From Straminergon stramineum (taxonomy: Eukaryota; Streptophyta; Bryopsida; Hypnales; Calliergonaceae), in NCBI GenBank assembly GCA_963920665.1, contig OY987263.1, forward strand, positions 41,575,218 through 41,639,217: 64,000 bases of DNA. The letters are read 5' to 3'. Each line of letters begins with the position of its first letter. Position 1 is the first letter of the stretch. The notes beneath the pieces are model-generated. The model had not been told where the DNA came from. It was given only the letters and a program-made list of their open reading frames with translations, and made no database searches. The translations under genes were made by a program, and so were the position numbers. Below, piece after piece: positions 49,459-62,258 of the stretch.

Positions 49459-50778
49459 CTCCAGTGACAAAAATATCAACAGATAAATAAATTCCATGCC
49501 AATCCTATTTACTTCATCACCTTTCATCATGTTTCCTGGGTTTCCAATAATCTAATCTCTTCATTTGACCCACAGTCCCCGTTGACCTCTGATAACGGCG
49601 AAGGGCGGTGGAATGAATCCTCTCTGCTAAAAAGAATCAGCTTCATTGAAGGTCTCAATTGTCCTGTAAATTATCTACAAATCCCGAGAGTTTCTCATTA
49701 TATGATACGTACCTGAAGAGACTGGTTTAATCCGAGAGGCCGGTTTGCCTGCTGAGACAGATTGCTGGCCATATACACTGCACAAAAACACGCATTCTGT
49801 CACTAAAAGAGGGCAAATCATACATATCTTCGCAACATTTAGAACGTTAGGAAATTTACAAGTTCGTCCTTTCCAAGGCGGCCACCCTGGAATGAAAATC
49901 TACATCTAGTTTTCGGTTTCGAGAGGTTTGTGCAGTACTGCAGTACTGCAGTTGACTGTCACATTCTTGGTGGTCTCATGCCTATGTAACGATATTGATG
50001 TTATGTGGCTGTCGCGACTCTTGAAATCCTGCTTTAACTAGATTTGGACTAGTGAGACATCAAATGACTTGCCATGCACATTTTAGGGCAGTTATCAACT
50101 TTAGAAGTGCAAGGCAACTAGTCATTTGACTCCATCCCGGTCCGACATTGCTCTCAACAGCATTTGTCCAACTTACTTAAAACCTCGAGCTCACAATCTT
50201 TCCTCTAGCATGCTCTTCTACTGCAGATTTGCAGAAAACAATCCAAGTGGAAAAGAACCTAGACACTGAGTTTGTAGTCTGGCTCAGGAGAGGCACGAGG
50301 AGGCCAATAGTGCCGGTTCCACCAGTTGAGTTCCACAGGAGCCCAACTAGATAAACGGGCATATTCCTAAAACAGACCGAAAAATATCCTATTATAGTTG
50401 TAAAACTAAAGGATTTTTAGTGCTGTAAAGAGGCTTTCAAAAAAACCTTATTACGGTTAGGATGGTGTGTTTCGTAGTGCCAAAATTGTGCACAGAGCTC
50501 TCAGAAATAGGACTAAAACAGATCTTAGCTTTCTTGATAAGCGACAGGGAAAGTGACAATTTCTTCAAAATTTGCAGTTTTGAACTAATAATCTGACGAT
50601 TCAGGCTCCATCCATTTCCACAAGAAAATAGGGGAAAACACGTATTTCAAGCCTTATAAATGACCTCCCTTGCGGAGACAGAGTGCTCTCAATTTGAAGC
50701 AAACTAGATGTGCTTCTGCACTATTGGCAAATATTATGTTACAACCAAATCTAAACTATTGAAGATATGTTTCACATG

Positions 50779-50923
50779 CACAAGGGAGTTAGAAGAGTTT
50801 ACCGTGGAGGCTATAAAACAGAGTTTACCATCTCATTTGCACCATGGCCAATTTAACACTTGCAAAGAGCTAAACTCTTTTTCATTTCCATGACGGTAAA
50901 CTCTCCTACTGTAGCTCCCTCGT
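50779..50923. repeat. imperfect fold-back of ~145 bp
   Basis: The left arm contains AAGGGAGTTAGAAGAGTTTACCGT (written here by key parts AAGGGAG and AGAGTTTACCGT) and the right arm its complements ACGGTAAACTCT and CTCCCTCGTG. A second inner pair (AGAGTTTACC and TAAACTCT) gives a branched fold. Probably a MITE; no known small RNA was recognised. Confidence 0.6.
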
Positions 50924-53483
50924 GGTGGACTAGGGAAATGACTCGTAAAAGACCCACATTTGAGCAAATTTATCATGTGGATCTTTTTGTGGGTCCATGT
51001 TTCTTTCCGCTACAGCTACCGTAAGTGAACAGAACGGACGATCTTTCAATCATGCGAATGACAAGAAGACAAGCAACGCTGATAATAAGCAGGTAAGGAG
51101 GAGATACGAAGAACACAACCTGGAACACAAATTGCTGGTTTCCTAGCGTCCAACATTCAAATGTCAGTATATTTAAAAATTCAATGCCGAACTTTCCGAA
51201 ATATACAGGAAAATCTGCATTTCCAAGTGAAGAATCCTCTGTAGCAGTTCGATGCAATAACTGCTGTGATTGACCTATTTGAACAGTTCCACTGAACTGC
51301 CAAAAGTGATGCAAGACTCAATAAGTGTGTTTTTTCCAAGAAAATTGTACACCACAAGCGGCTACGCTACCTGGAGCTCATTGTCATTGTAGCAGAAGGT
51401 TAACCCCCAAAATTGTAGAATGTCCTCTGAAAATGGTTAATACCTTGGACATTAAATCCTCAGCAAAGGTAAATAAACAACTACACATAATTACAAGCCC
51501 CATCTAACTGCATAACAAATCATAACTTTCTTCAATTCAAATTCTAGATTCTAGATTTAGGGTTGTCATTCTTCTCTTATTCATGTGGCAAATTTTGTTA
51601 TGAAAATAGTATGGTTAGATTCTAGAATAAATGGGGTGTACATTGAGTTGCAATTATGTGAGTTTCACAATTAGGTATAATTATCTTTAACCAATTTAAA
51701 TACCATGATTTTAAATCTAGTTTTAATTTGTTACAACAAACAAGATCTTGAAGTAAATTTCAAATTATATATAAATGGTACCACCAATTATAAGAAACAT
51801 ATATCTACCAACATCTCACTAAAGCAACATACAATCTAGATGAGTTAAGAAAAAAGACATTTGTTACATTTGCACAATTCATATCAATAAAAATTGTGAC
51901 ATTCAATTAAGACCAAAGTAGATTTTGGTTTCAAGAGGCTATGGCCTTGAAAATTGCAAATCTTGTGAAAATATAATATAAGTAGATATTTACAACATTG
52001 TCACTTTTAAAGAAAGGCATCTAATGAAATGTAAATCTAAACAAGTACATCCTAGCTATTCCATTTCTGCATACTTAGTTAAACTGTCACTTAAGGGACG
52101 AAACACAACAGATTTTCCCTAGCGCTAGGGAAAATACTTTTGACTAATAGGTGTATGATCAATTTTAACATAGTTACAGAGTATTCTTGTTGCATGGCAG
52201 TTTATCCAATGCTGGAGCAAATCAAAACAATGATCTTATTACGAATCTAATAGGCTTGCTTCCAAAACAGAAATATGGCCATATATTCATTCTAGTGGCA
52301 TATGTTCAAAGTACCAATTCATGCTCCCAAAGCTCCCCAAACCACAAAAACTGTGAACTTATGTTTCAAAGTCCCACCCTTGAAAAGAGCGGAAGTTATA
52401 AATTTCTGCCAATACATATAAATATGAAGAAAGGAAGAAAATGGGAGATCATGTGATGAAGGGGGATCAGATTAAGCGCAGTAAATCAGAACTAAAAACC
52501 CGGAAGTCAAGAGCCAGATTTGCCAGCCACTGTCAACATATTCGTGACCAACAATCCAGCAAACAAGGAACATGATAACAGCATCAAGAGGAACCGCATC
52601 ATGTTGGAGGAGAGAGCATGGATATGATTGAGCCCTGATTGACTACCGGAAATCCACACCATCCGCGAATAACGCCAAAGATGCGAAGATTTAACGAAAA
52701 TGAAAAGAAGAAAACATTTCTTAATTAAGACGGAGTCAAGCCAGGTGAGGCATGGAGAATCTAGACCATTGTTGACTTGCTAGAGTTGCTCGCCTTGCTC
52801 CGAAACAACAGGAAACTACGGAAATAACGGTATTTAATAATTTTTACCTGCTTAGTAAATGGACTTGTTCAAGTTTCAACATGCGCAGACTAGGCGACTC
52901 AAACAGACCGCTCCCCACACTTGCATCAATTTCGTTAAACGGATGGATTTAATGCCATGGGGTTTGCCCACAATTGGAACATTAAATTAAAATTTTCTTT
53001 TCTGTGTGAAATTCCACTAACTACTTAGGCACTTTAGGAGAGGAGCAGACTCACTCGAAAATCTGAAAGGGTCCTACTTTTTAGAGCACTACGAAGATGA
53101 ATTTCACAATTCTGGGGTCCATAATTGTGTCAAAATAACGTAATTGATGGTCCAAGAGAATAAATAGTATGCAGTGAGTTTTATGAACAGACCGTGAAAG
53201 AAGCCCAGCCGGGCCACACCAAGACGAATGCATTTCAAAATACATAGATTGTGAAAAACAAGTGGTGACTTTTACTTGTTTTGTTTAAGAATAGCTTCAC
53301 ATGTTGAATTTTGACAATCTGAGAACAGAGAACATTCTATTATGTTTCAAACTATTAGTTTTTAATCTCTTCGAGCCGTTATCTCTGAATGGGGCGGTTG
53401 AGGGGTTATGTTTAGACAAACACCATATATGTAACCTTGAGCACAATTTCTCATCCCCCAATTTTAAAAATACAGTTATTTCT

Positions 53484-53641
53484 AACGTCAATTTCGTTAG
53501 ATTGGAGTGGTTTAGGCCTTGTGACCTCAAAGCAAAATCTGTTCTTGTTCTAGTTTGTGGCCTGAAATTAAACTTTGTGAAGATTATGTCATCATTTTTG
53601 GCTTGTACATGGCATATTGCCAATTTAATGAAATTGATGTT
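53484..53641. mobile_element. MITE, GTCAATTTC family, short form
   Basis: The ends AACGTCAATTTCGTTAGATT and AATTTAATGAAATTGATGTT are inverted repeats over 158 bp. Both strands are open for about 125 codons across it, an accident of the palindromic structure and not a gene. Confidence 0.75.
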
Positions 53642-54817
53642 TTCTTTGTTTACTACAACTATTGTATCCCTAGCATGACAAAGAGAAATAGTCAATTGCC
53701 TTCTTTCATGCTCAGGTTTGCTATTCCAAAGAAAATTCTAGTCTCAAGACATTATATTCTTGAATGGCGGGCCCTTCTACAATGCCAATCTTATTACAGT
53801 GTGACAAAAATCATGTTACAATGGCCTACAATTCATGGACAAACTTGCATTCAAAATTTTCTACAGTGAAAGGAGCCTTGATTCAAGGGAAGCCAAAGAT
53901 CCCCTTAAATGTTATGGACCAACATGAATGAAGAGTCTATTTGGATAGTTCTATTTGGATAGTTCTACTAACTGCGATAACTGCGACAAGGGACACAGAT
54001 AGCAAGAGCTACCCTGGGGTTCCCTCATAATTTATGATCACCCACCTAATTCAAAGTCTCTGACAAGACACAAATCATGCATTCGTACTCTCTGGACATG
54101 CAACTCTTGCAAAAGTATTGTAATGTAGGAGAAGAGTTCTCGTATACTCACAGGATTGTGACGACCTGCTGCCACTACAGTGCTGAAAACTGCTGGAGGA
54201 TCTCCTCAGCAAGCTTAGGGTGCTCCCGATGACTAATTCCAACCACCGTTAAGTAGGTCTCCTGCAAGACCACCTCGAAAATTGAGTGGCGTTTGTGAAA
54301 GAGGGAATCTTAATTAGCTAAATGAATACATATATATCAGTAAAATAAAATGGATCATAGCTATTGCAATTCAATCACAATCTATCTCATAGAAGACTCT
54401 GGTCTTAAGATCAGCCTGAATGGAAAGTCTGCTGTTAGGAAGACTTGAACTGTCACTCTATAGTAGTCCTAGGTTTCAGATCTTCATTTAGTTGAGTTTC
54501 ATAATATTGACATTCTGGAACCAAGCAATGTAACAGAGTTCGAAAATTTTCCTGCTAGTTTGAAGATATATCGACGTAAATCTATTCAGAATTGAAGTCT
54601 TTTTTTTTTTGGTGAAAAACACCAAAATGGTGATAGGACTCTCTTCTTGCCTGTTTACTAAAAAGGAAAGAACTGACTTGAGACTGACATTCCTGTAATA
54701 CATTATTGAGAAATATGCATTGATGCATTGTTGCTCCAAGAAATACAGAAGAAAACACAAGCCTTTCAAACTTCATCTCACCGCTAGAAGGCCTTCTGAA
54801 TGTGCCAGTACGTGTAC

Positions 54818-54897
54818 CTGTATCTTATATCTGAGGTGCCCTTGACCCACTGCAAGACCGCATTCATCCCGAGTCCTTTCCTGAGCTTGCTGATGTT
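54818..54897 (-). other. candidate coding exon, unknown gene
   Basis: A strong acceptor (ttcggcctcgttctatgtcag) and a donor (ATACAG|GTACAC) enclose 80 bases reading NISKLRKGLGMNAVLQWVKG, then TSDIRY. Without splicing the frame would run on to a TAG shortly after. A second open segment (about 54178-54263) ends in a TAG but is out of phase with this one. The family is not recognised. Confidence 0.3.
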
Positions 54898-55935
54898 CTG
54901 ACATAGAACGAGGCCGAAGATAACAAATATGGAGTATTAACTAAAGGTGCTCACAAATTAGTCAGCAAGCAAAATTCCATTAGCCTCTTACATGATTTCA
55001 TGCCAGTCCTCAGAACTTCAACTGAACAAGGAATTCAAAGACGATCCGATGCCAAAACATTACTCCTGCGAAGATGGTTGCAATCGCCAGATTCGCTAAA
55101 ATTGCAAAAATTCAAAGAAATTGGCACTTTTCCAGATGCGCATCTGAATCCTCAGATCTATGCCATCTGATTTTTAGAGCTTTCTGCATTTGAATCGTCA
55201 TTTGAATTGGTGCGATTCCCACGTCAAAATTTTGTGACATACATCTGCTCAAAGCTCTACAAATTATGACACGTATAAATTGTCCTGAAAATGTGTGAAT
55301 GTCACAATTTCGGCACTCTGAGACACGTCAATTCTGGGAATTTGACCATTAACGGAGTTCGAATATTTATACAAAGCTAAAATAGCTAGACTGCTGTAAG
55401 ATTGCTCTACTGGCGAGTTACGCTCTCAGACCATGAAAAGCCGTTACAAAATCTCTATCGCCTTGAGCTGCATTAGCTGAGGACTTCAGCGCCCACCGCT
55501 GTATGACAGAGCTAGTTAGTCCTTTACAGCTTCTCAAATGACAATTTCTATATCCACAGTCTCGATCATTGATTCAATTTATTCCAATAGTAATTCTTGC
55601 CAATAAAGAATCTTGAGTGAGTGTTTGCAATTAGTTGACTGACCAACCAGCAGGTATTCAAAACTAATATAAAACAATCCTGCATACATCAGAACTTTCC
55701 CTACTTAGCTGAGACTCGCTTCAGGTTGTGATGACTGGTCACCAAGCAAACGGTTCCACAGCGACTTAAGTTTAGGTCATGGAGGAACAATTCACAGCAA
55801 CACTAGCTGGATCACATTCATGAAGTTGAGAAGACTCATTTTACAGTATTATCTAGGTGAAACCTAACTAATAATCAAAGCAATCAAAATTTTCAGTAAA
55901 AGAAGGATGAACCATGGCTGTATAGATTTCATATA

Positions 55936-56233
55936 GCGTCAATTTCATAACACTGGCGGAAAATTCACAACATTGGCATTTTTCAAGAGAGGCATCCTGA
56001 AACATGGAGTTTGCAAGTTATGGGTGCCGAGAGCATTTTCTTCCCCATGCATTGAAGTTGAAGTTGCGTAGGCCTGTCAATTCCCATAGCCAATCACAAC
56101 TCCTAAATACCCTAGCACACCCTCGGAAGACATCCTCCTAAAACCTAAATCTACGCTGGTAGCTTTCAGAGCTTTGTGTACTTAAATATTATATTTTAGT
56201 ACTCTGAATCATGCCAATCTAAAGAAATTGGAG
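55936..56233. mobile_element. MITE, GTCAATTTC family, long form (diverged)
   Basis: The left end GCGTCAATTTCATAACACTGGCGG and the right end near ccaatctaaagaaattggag (key bases only) are diverged family ends about 298 bp apart, the same size as the copy at 10057. Limits are approximate. Confidence 0.5.
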
Positions 56234-56606
56234 TTGCTTTCACAGTCAGCTCATGTTGAATCTACTGTGTACGCATTTTCCACAAGGGATTCAATATGAG
56301 CTTGCTGAGATTTTAGGTTATCATGACGGCCAATAGCTAACTAAGCTAGAAACGAAAACGCTAATGAACAGAATTCCTGAGCGTGTTATTGAGAACGCTC
56401 ATAGCTCTTCTACAATCTACTCTAAAAATTCCGTGTGCAATAACTTCGAAATGTATGGTCTATTGGTCTTCTCACAGTATAAAGCAGAAAACCAAAACCA
56501 TAAACCAGCATAATTTTGGGGATGGAATCGTAACAAAGATTCCGTGCATCTAAAGAACCTCGATGGTCCTCAACAAAACTTTCCTAATATATAACCATGC
56601 AAGTGA

Positions 56607-56753
56607 AACGTCTTAAACTGGCGGTATTCCAATGGTTCGGCACTTTTCAGAACGCGCGTTGTGAAACAAAAATCCACACTAGTCCTAGATTTTTGGTAGA
56701 TGTATTTTCCAATTCTTGGTACCAGAATCGCACCACTGTAAAGAAATTGACTC
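56607..56753. mobile_element. MITE, GTCAATTTC family, short form (diverged)
   Basis: The left end AACGTCTTAAACTGGCGGTA and right end CTGTAAAGAAATTGACTC are diverged inverted repeats. The inner CACACTAGTCCTAGATTTTt block matches the copies at 48044 and 57827. Confidence 0.65.
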
Positions 56754-57341
56754 AGTGACAAAACTTATTCCCGAACTGCAAGACCTCTGGAAAATTATTT
56801 CTCAATCGGCAGGTTACAAGTTGATAAGAATCTGAAGATTCTCATGTGGATGACTAGCCGACGGAGACAACAACGTATCTTACCAACCAGTGTGCTCGCT
56901 AATGTTCTAATCACAATTCCACCCACTATTATTAGATATCTGAAGCTATCTAGTTCTGAGCACCATTCCGATTCGTTTGAAAAGCAGATGGAACTCACAG
57001 AAGTTCGATTCAGAATGTTGCGCAGATCTAGATAGTCATGAGAGGTAGTAATCATTCAGTATCTCGAGGGTGGTTACATGATAATTTCAAATAGTAGAAA
57101 TAAGATCCCAACAGCTAGAGAATCGACTAAGGTTACGAAGAATCGACTTGGGCAAGACCTATCAAGTTGGCCACCCAAATCTATACCGATGTGCAACCTA
57201 CAAAAGAGTGGTCTGTACGACTCGCTGAAATTTCAGGGTGACCTTGCAAATCAGACATCAATACAAGGCCAACCAAACTGAGAATAAGACACATGAAACA
57301 GCTACGACAAACCTAATATATATTCGATAACATGGCAGATT

Positions 57342-57495
57342 TCGTTAAAATTGGCGCGGCAATTGGCGCAGTGGCCCTACCGAAACACAGATCTGATCTA
57401 GATCGACCACTTTTATCCGATTCTTTTGTCTAGCTCTGGGGACTGGAACTTCACACTTTCGGCGCTCTGAAGTACGCCGTTGTAACGAATATGAC
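57342..57495. mobile_element. probable diverged GTCAATTTC-family MITE
   Basis: The left end GCAGATTTCGTTAAAATTGG and inner TTTCGGCGCTCTGAAGTACG resemble other family members. The right end is poorly conserved. Confidence 0.45.
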
Positions 57496-57826
57496 GACGA
57501 TCGTGAAAGTGGGCGGAGGATTGTTTGAACTTTTTCCTGCTACTTTGCGGAATAGAAAGTTAACCAGCTACCTTCAAACATAAAAAAAAACAAAGTGGGG
57601 GGAGGGGTATACCTGACGGTGCTAAATGTCACCGACATCGACGATTCGCTTTCCAGATTTGGTAGTGGCAACCGCAAGCACGCCTGTTAACAATCCTGCT
57701 GACAACGTACAACCCCACTCGCAATATGATATAAAGAAGTGTCGTCTTTCTTTAGCTTGGGGTGGAAGAATAGTACAGACGGAAAGGATGGAAACCCTAC
57801 CACTACTGTAGCGTTCCACATATAGT

Positions 57827-57973
57827 GTCAATTTCGTTAAATTGGCGGTATTTCAATCCTTTGACACCTTTCTGGAAGAACCCTCTGAATAAATCTATAA
57901 CAGTCCTATATTTTAGACCTTTATGTATATATCTGTCACAATTTTTGAAGTAGTGTCAATTCAACGAAATTGT
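57827..57973. mobile_element. MITE, GTCAATTTC family, short form
   Basis: The left end GTCAATTTCGTTAAATTGGC is identical to the copy at 48044 over more than 25 bases, and the right end is AATTCAACGAAATTG. The shared inner blocks (agtcctaTATTTTAGAC) confirm homology. Non-coding. Confidence 0.75.
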
Positions 57974-58072
57974 CCATCATATTAACCTACTTCATTTCTG
58001 ACATCATTCAACAAGGGGAGTGATGTCACTCACTCTTGACAGCTTGTATGTGAAGTTGTGAACCTCGAGCCC

Positions 58073-58314
58073 TCAACTGGGACTATAGTTCACATATTCT
58101 TCAAACCTTCGTACTGTCGCAATTGGAAATGATCTGGTAGAGTGACTCTTGTCACAGTTGAATACCAATCGCAACGTCGCTGAAGATTCTCCTGTTTCAG
58201 TGAAGTCTTGATCATTGCACGATTCGGTTCTCAGATCGAAACGTAGAATGGGTGATACGATGGTGGATATTCCAGAGACTCGAATTTCACACCCACAGAT
58301 GGAGCTTGAATGGT
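58073..58314 (-). other. candidate terminal coding exon, unknown gene
   Basis: After a strong acceptor (cttttcttctggtcacag) at 58315, one frame is open for 79 codons to a TGA at 58073-58075. It contains CGCEIRVSGISTIVSPILRF, TLRLVFNCDK and the end RRFEEYVNYSPS. The alternating hydrophobic pattern suggests a beta-rich domain. The family is not recognised. Weaker upstream segments with good donors lie near 59.17-59.25 kb (GTAAGT) and 60.75-60.83 kb (GTAAGT), so this may be the last exon of a multi-exon minus-strand gene. Confidence 0.3.
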
Positions 58315-61300
58315 CTGTGACCAGAAGAAAAGGACATGCTACTTGTTGTTTACTGCACAAGCTGTGGTTCGAATAGCTGGAATGAAAAGGAACCGCAGAG
58401 TCTTAATACCTACAAACAGTGTCGAAAGGAATCTTCGGACGTCGGTACATGATTATTGCGACTATCTCCTAGCCAAAGAGCACCAATAGATTCTTAGAGT
58501 AAACTGAAGGCGCTGCCTGCTGGACACAAACACATGCATATGAGTAGTTAGCAACTTTGAAAGATGACGAGGAGTCGATCTACACGGCCAATTTCGAAGC
58601 AGCTAATTGAGAGCTTGGAATTTACATAGTGCATCTTTCTTGGTAACTGAGATATTCAACGAATTGGTTCTGTAATTGCATGATATTCTAAGAATTCAGA
58701 CTTGATAGATAGTTCACATGAGTGGCAAAATTAGCTGGATATTGGAGAACAAGAACAGAACAACGGCCGACAAATATGGTGAAGAATTAAACATCACCAA
58801 GTTTCCCAAGTCCATCAGATAAAGATCGAAGGGATTCGTGCAACAGATCGACTCCGGCAATTTGAAACCTTTTATCTGTTCGATTAGTGCGAAGCATTCA
58901 TGAGAACATGAGGTTGACAGTAACCTGCTTTTGAAGCATCAAGGGTAAGCCACATGCATCCATACCCAATTTCTCTCAAGTCTCTCAATGTTCACTTGTA
59001 GTATGCATGCACACTCAAAGAGCGTTACTAAAAGAGATTACTTTCCAATTACAATTTCATAAAGCCTCCACAGTGTCTCAGATTAGTTCTTTCACAATAG
59101 CAATTAAGTTCCCTTCCAATACATGCAATCCTAAACCTAAGTGAAGCTCTAGCCAATGAAGAAGGAACTTACCACAGATTAGTCATGACACGTCCGAGCT
59201 TCAAGAAGAATTGAAGGTTACCGGTGCATGAACCTCGTATGATATGTACCTGCAAGCAAAAGCGAAGAGGGGTTGGATTCATCGGTAAGAGACAGGAACT
59301 GCAACAGATGAATTGAGCCACGGTTCTTAACTTCTGGAGTGCAATTGAAGTGTGCGAGATCTCAATTAACCAAGCTCGTAGCTTCCAAGCAATTGTCATC
59401 ACATTTTTCAGACAATCAGCTAAGGTAGAACACGGATCACTTGGTTGGTGAACCGGCGCTACAATCAAGATTCATGGGAAAGTATAATATTAGAGTACCG
59501 GGATTCATAGCTGAATAAACCAGACTCCGTTTCTTGGACTTCCGAAGAAACGGATCGAATTTAGAAATGTGAGCCTCTATGTCGGGGCCCAACCTCCCAG
59601 GCCAGCTTTTCAATACCTTAGTCAAGACCGTCTTCAAGCTAAATGCCTTGGACCATCTCTTCGCCTTTAATACTAGGGTTCGCTCTGAAGTCTCGGTCGA
59701 TCACTTCCAGCTCGTCCGTATTTTTGAGTCTTTAGAGTAGGGCGCCGGTCCCATGTCTCCAATTATGTCTAGAAGCCAGGTTTTGAATAATGTGCGGTGA
59801 GGACAAACCGTCAGCTTTGGAATATATATGATTCTGCTGAATTTTAGGTAGCATCCGTACGATGAAATGGAAAGCTCTTGGAAAACTGGCAGATACGATA
59901 TGGGAGAGTGGTAGCCGCTCTGTTATGCCATCTACTTTCCAGTGACAGTCTTGCTCCAGAACTGCAGTTTACTTAGAGGTGCAACTCAGCCCTATCGCTT
60001 GTAATACCCGTGGATGCTTGCGAGTGGTCCAGCGGTTGCAACGAAGCAGGTGTGTTGTAGTGGATCCAACAGATGGCTCTCTTCTACTTCAGAATTGGAA
60101 ACACGTCTAGACGAACAACACTTAACACCTAGTTAGGGCCACTAGTCCAAGGAATGGTCTCCATATCACCCTGCCACAGCAAGTTCATCACCATCAGAAA
60201 CCCTGATCGTACGAAATTCTAAAGCTCCCGCAAGTTGCAGGCACAACAAATTCCATGACTAGACTACAAAGAGTACTAATGTTACCTGGTAGAATTCCCC
60301 GGCCCCGACCTTCTTAACTCGCAGCTAGCTAACACTATGCAAACAGTACCTTAAACCCCAACGCCATTGCGAGAAAGGTTCTTCGAATAAGATTTTTTCC
60401 CTTCCTTGATACCTTTCCTAGTGCATCACTTGTGATGGGCCTCCACTTGCAGATCATGTCAACGCTTTGGTATTTCTTGTGCTCAAAGGTGCAGAGGTAC
60501 CTTCCAGTCCCGCTTCCAATACTGTCGGTTGTTGACGCCGTTCTCAACTTGACGGTCCCAGTATCAACCCAGGGTTACCGCTTCCTACCACTACTTCCAG
60601 CCACTGTCCGCCTAGGACGTCAAAGAGACGGTGAACGAGCGCTTCCATCTGCTTCGTACTTCAACTCCAACTTCTAAACCCAGCTTGGAAAATTCGTTCC
60701 ACAAGAGTATCGTGACTCGTTTCGTGCCCACAGGGCCTCCCACAAGATGGATACAACTTACATGGGCTGTGTGATTTTCTGTCCGATTCAGTGCTCCGGA
60801 TCCGCACCCTTCCCATTCAGATTCTGCACTGGCCACCGGGCAGACGAAAACTGCTTGCTGCTTGTTCCCGCTTCAGGCCTTCAGCGCACCAGGCCGTCGG
60901 GCCTACTTCCTCGATCTGTTCCGAAGTGTGCACACGGGACTGGTGACATGCACCGGTGGCTGCAGGAGAAATCCAGCAGACCAGTCATCGGAAGACAGCG
61001 TGCGCTACAAATGCGACGATCGTGAAAGTTAGTGGCAAGAGACCGAGGAAGGTCTTGGCACAGTCGTTAACAGTCTGAAGAAGGAGACTAGCAGCAAGAC
61101 CTCGTTCGAGGGCAGAATAGTTCAGTACAATACCGCGACTTGCCCCTATTCAATAAAAGGGCTGCACTGGGTACCTAGTGAGCATTGATGAGAGTTCGTT
61201 GTTGCAGGAACTGAAGGTCCGAAGCTGACTGATTACTGACACCCAGGCCAGACCGCCAGACGCTCTACGATCCGAAAATACGGGAGGCATCATCAACAGA

Positions 61301-62258
61301 GAGAATGTTCACGAACCGCCATTGATGATCAATACCGGTATTCCTTATTTCCGGGCTCTTCTGCCCTATCACCAGTCACTAGCAATCCCTCCGTTCGACC
61401 TTTCTTTTTCCTTTTCTATAAATTCTTGAAACAAAATTCGGAGGAAAAAAAAATTTGGAGGAAAAATACAAAAACGGAGAATGATACTAAAGGGCCACAT
61501 TTCTGATCTTGCAATTTCCCACAGCCAAATTCTTGATCAGCTCTTAAATTGTAGAAAAGAATTCCCAAGCATAATTGAAGAAAATCCATTGCAAATAGTT
61601 TTGTGATTATTTTTTTATTCGTGTTTATATAGTGAATTTTCAAATTTGAAAGTGTAGGTACCTAACTATCTATGCGTGCCACTAGACTCCCTTAACCCCT
61701 AAAGGACCGGGAACATTTTGGGCACAAATTGTGAAAAACTACCACATTTCAAGGCAATGAGAAAAAAATGTTTTTGTTTTGTTTTTTTAAAATTCAACCA
61801 TACAAATCTGTACAAGACTACTATGGGAATGTGTCGAAAAAATTTCAGAAACTTTGACCACATAGATTGAAAGATTATAACGTTTGAAGTTAGAAGAAAA
61901 AGTTTCTTTTACCTTGTCCAACATAGCCAATAGACTTTGACTCCTCCTAGATCGAGATTTTTACACTACACATGGTTATTTTTTGGGACATTTTCATCTT
62001 GTATAATATAAATTACATACATACCAAATTTCAATAGTATAGAAAAAGTTTTGCACATGCTACCCAAAGTTACTCGAACTACTCTAAAATTTCAAGGCAT
62101 CATAGCTTTTGATCCAAGCACCCAATTGGAAAAAAATTTATATACCCACATAGAGGGGACATGTTCACACCTCGAGTCAAAATTTGAAAAACATTTGTTG
62201 AAAAATGACTTCATAAGCACCTACCCAAAATTGCATGTGTACATTCAATGGTCATTTA

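Larger units (their letters stand above)
47247..61691. other. low-copy region with MITEs and unassigned exon-like segments
   Basis: About 14 kb of mixed composition. No complete gene could be built. On the minus strand several open segments carry plausible acceptors and donors (listed at 48274, 49295, 54818 and 58073, plus weaker ones near 50.2-50.4, 51.0-51.1, 54.2, 56.9, 59.2 and 60.4-61.0 kb). They do not join in phase into a recognised family by eye. A divergent GTCAATTTC-type MITE family is dense here. The span 51.5-52.5 kb is an AT-rich insert. Confidence 0.4.

Noticed and set aside
52625..52655. TGATTGAGCC segment resembling the start of miR171
   Set aside because: Only ten bases match, and no hairpin is visible.
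53297..53695. Long open frames on both strands
   Set aside because: They span a palindromic MITE (53484-53641), so mirrored openness is a structural by-product.
60335..61025. GC-rich open frames on both strands near 60.3-61.0 kb
   Set aside because: Neither strand gives a continuous, recognisable protein. A GTAAGT donor on the minus strand is noted, but frames break without convincing acceptors.
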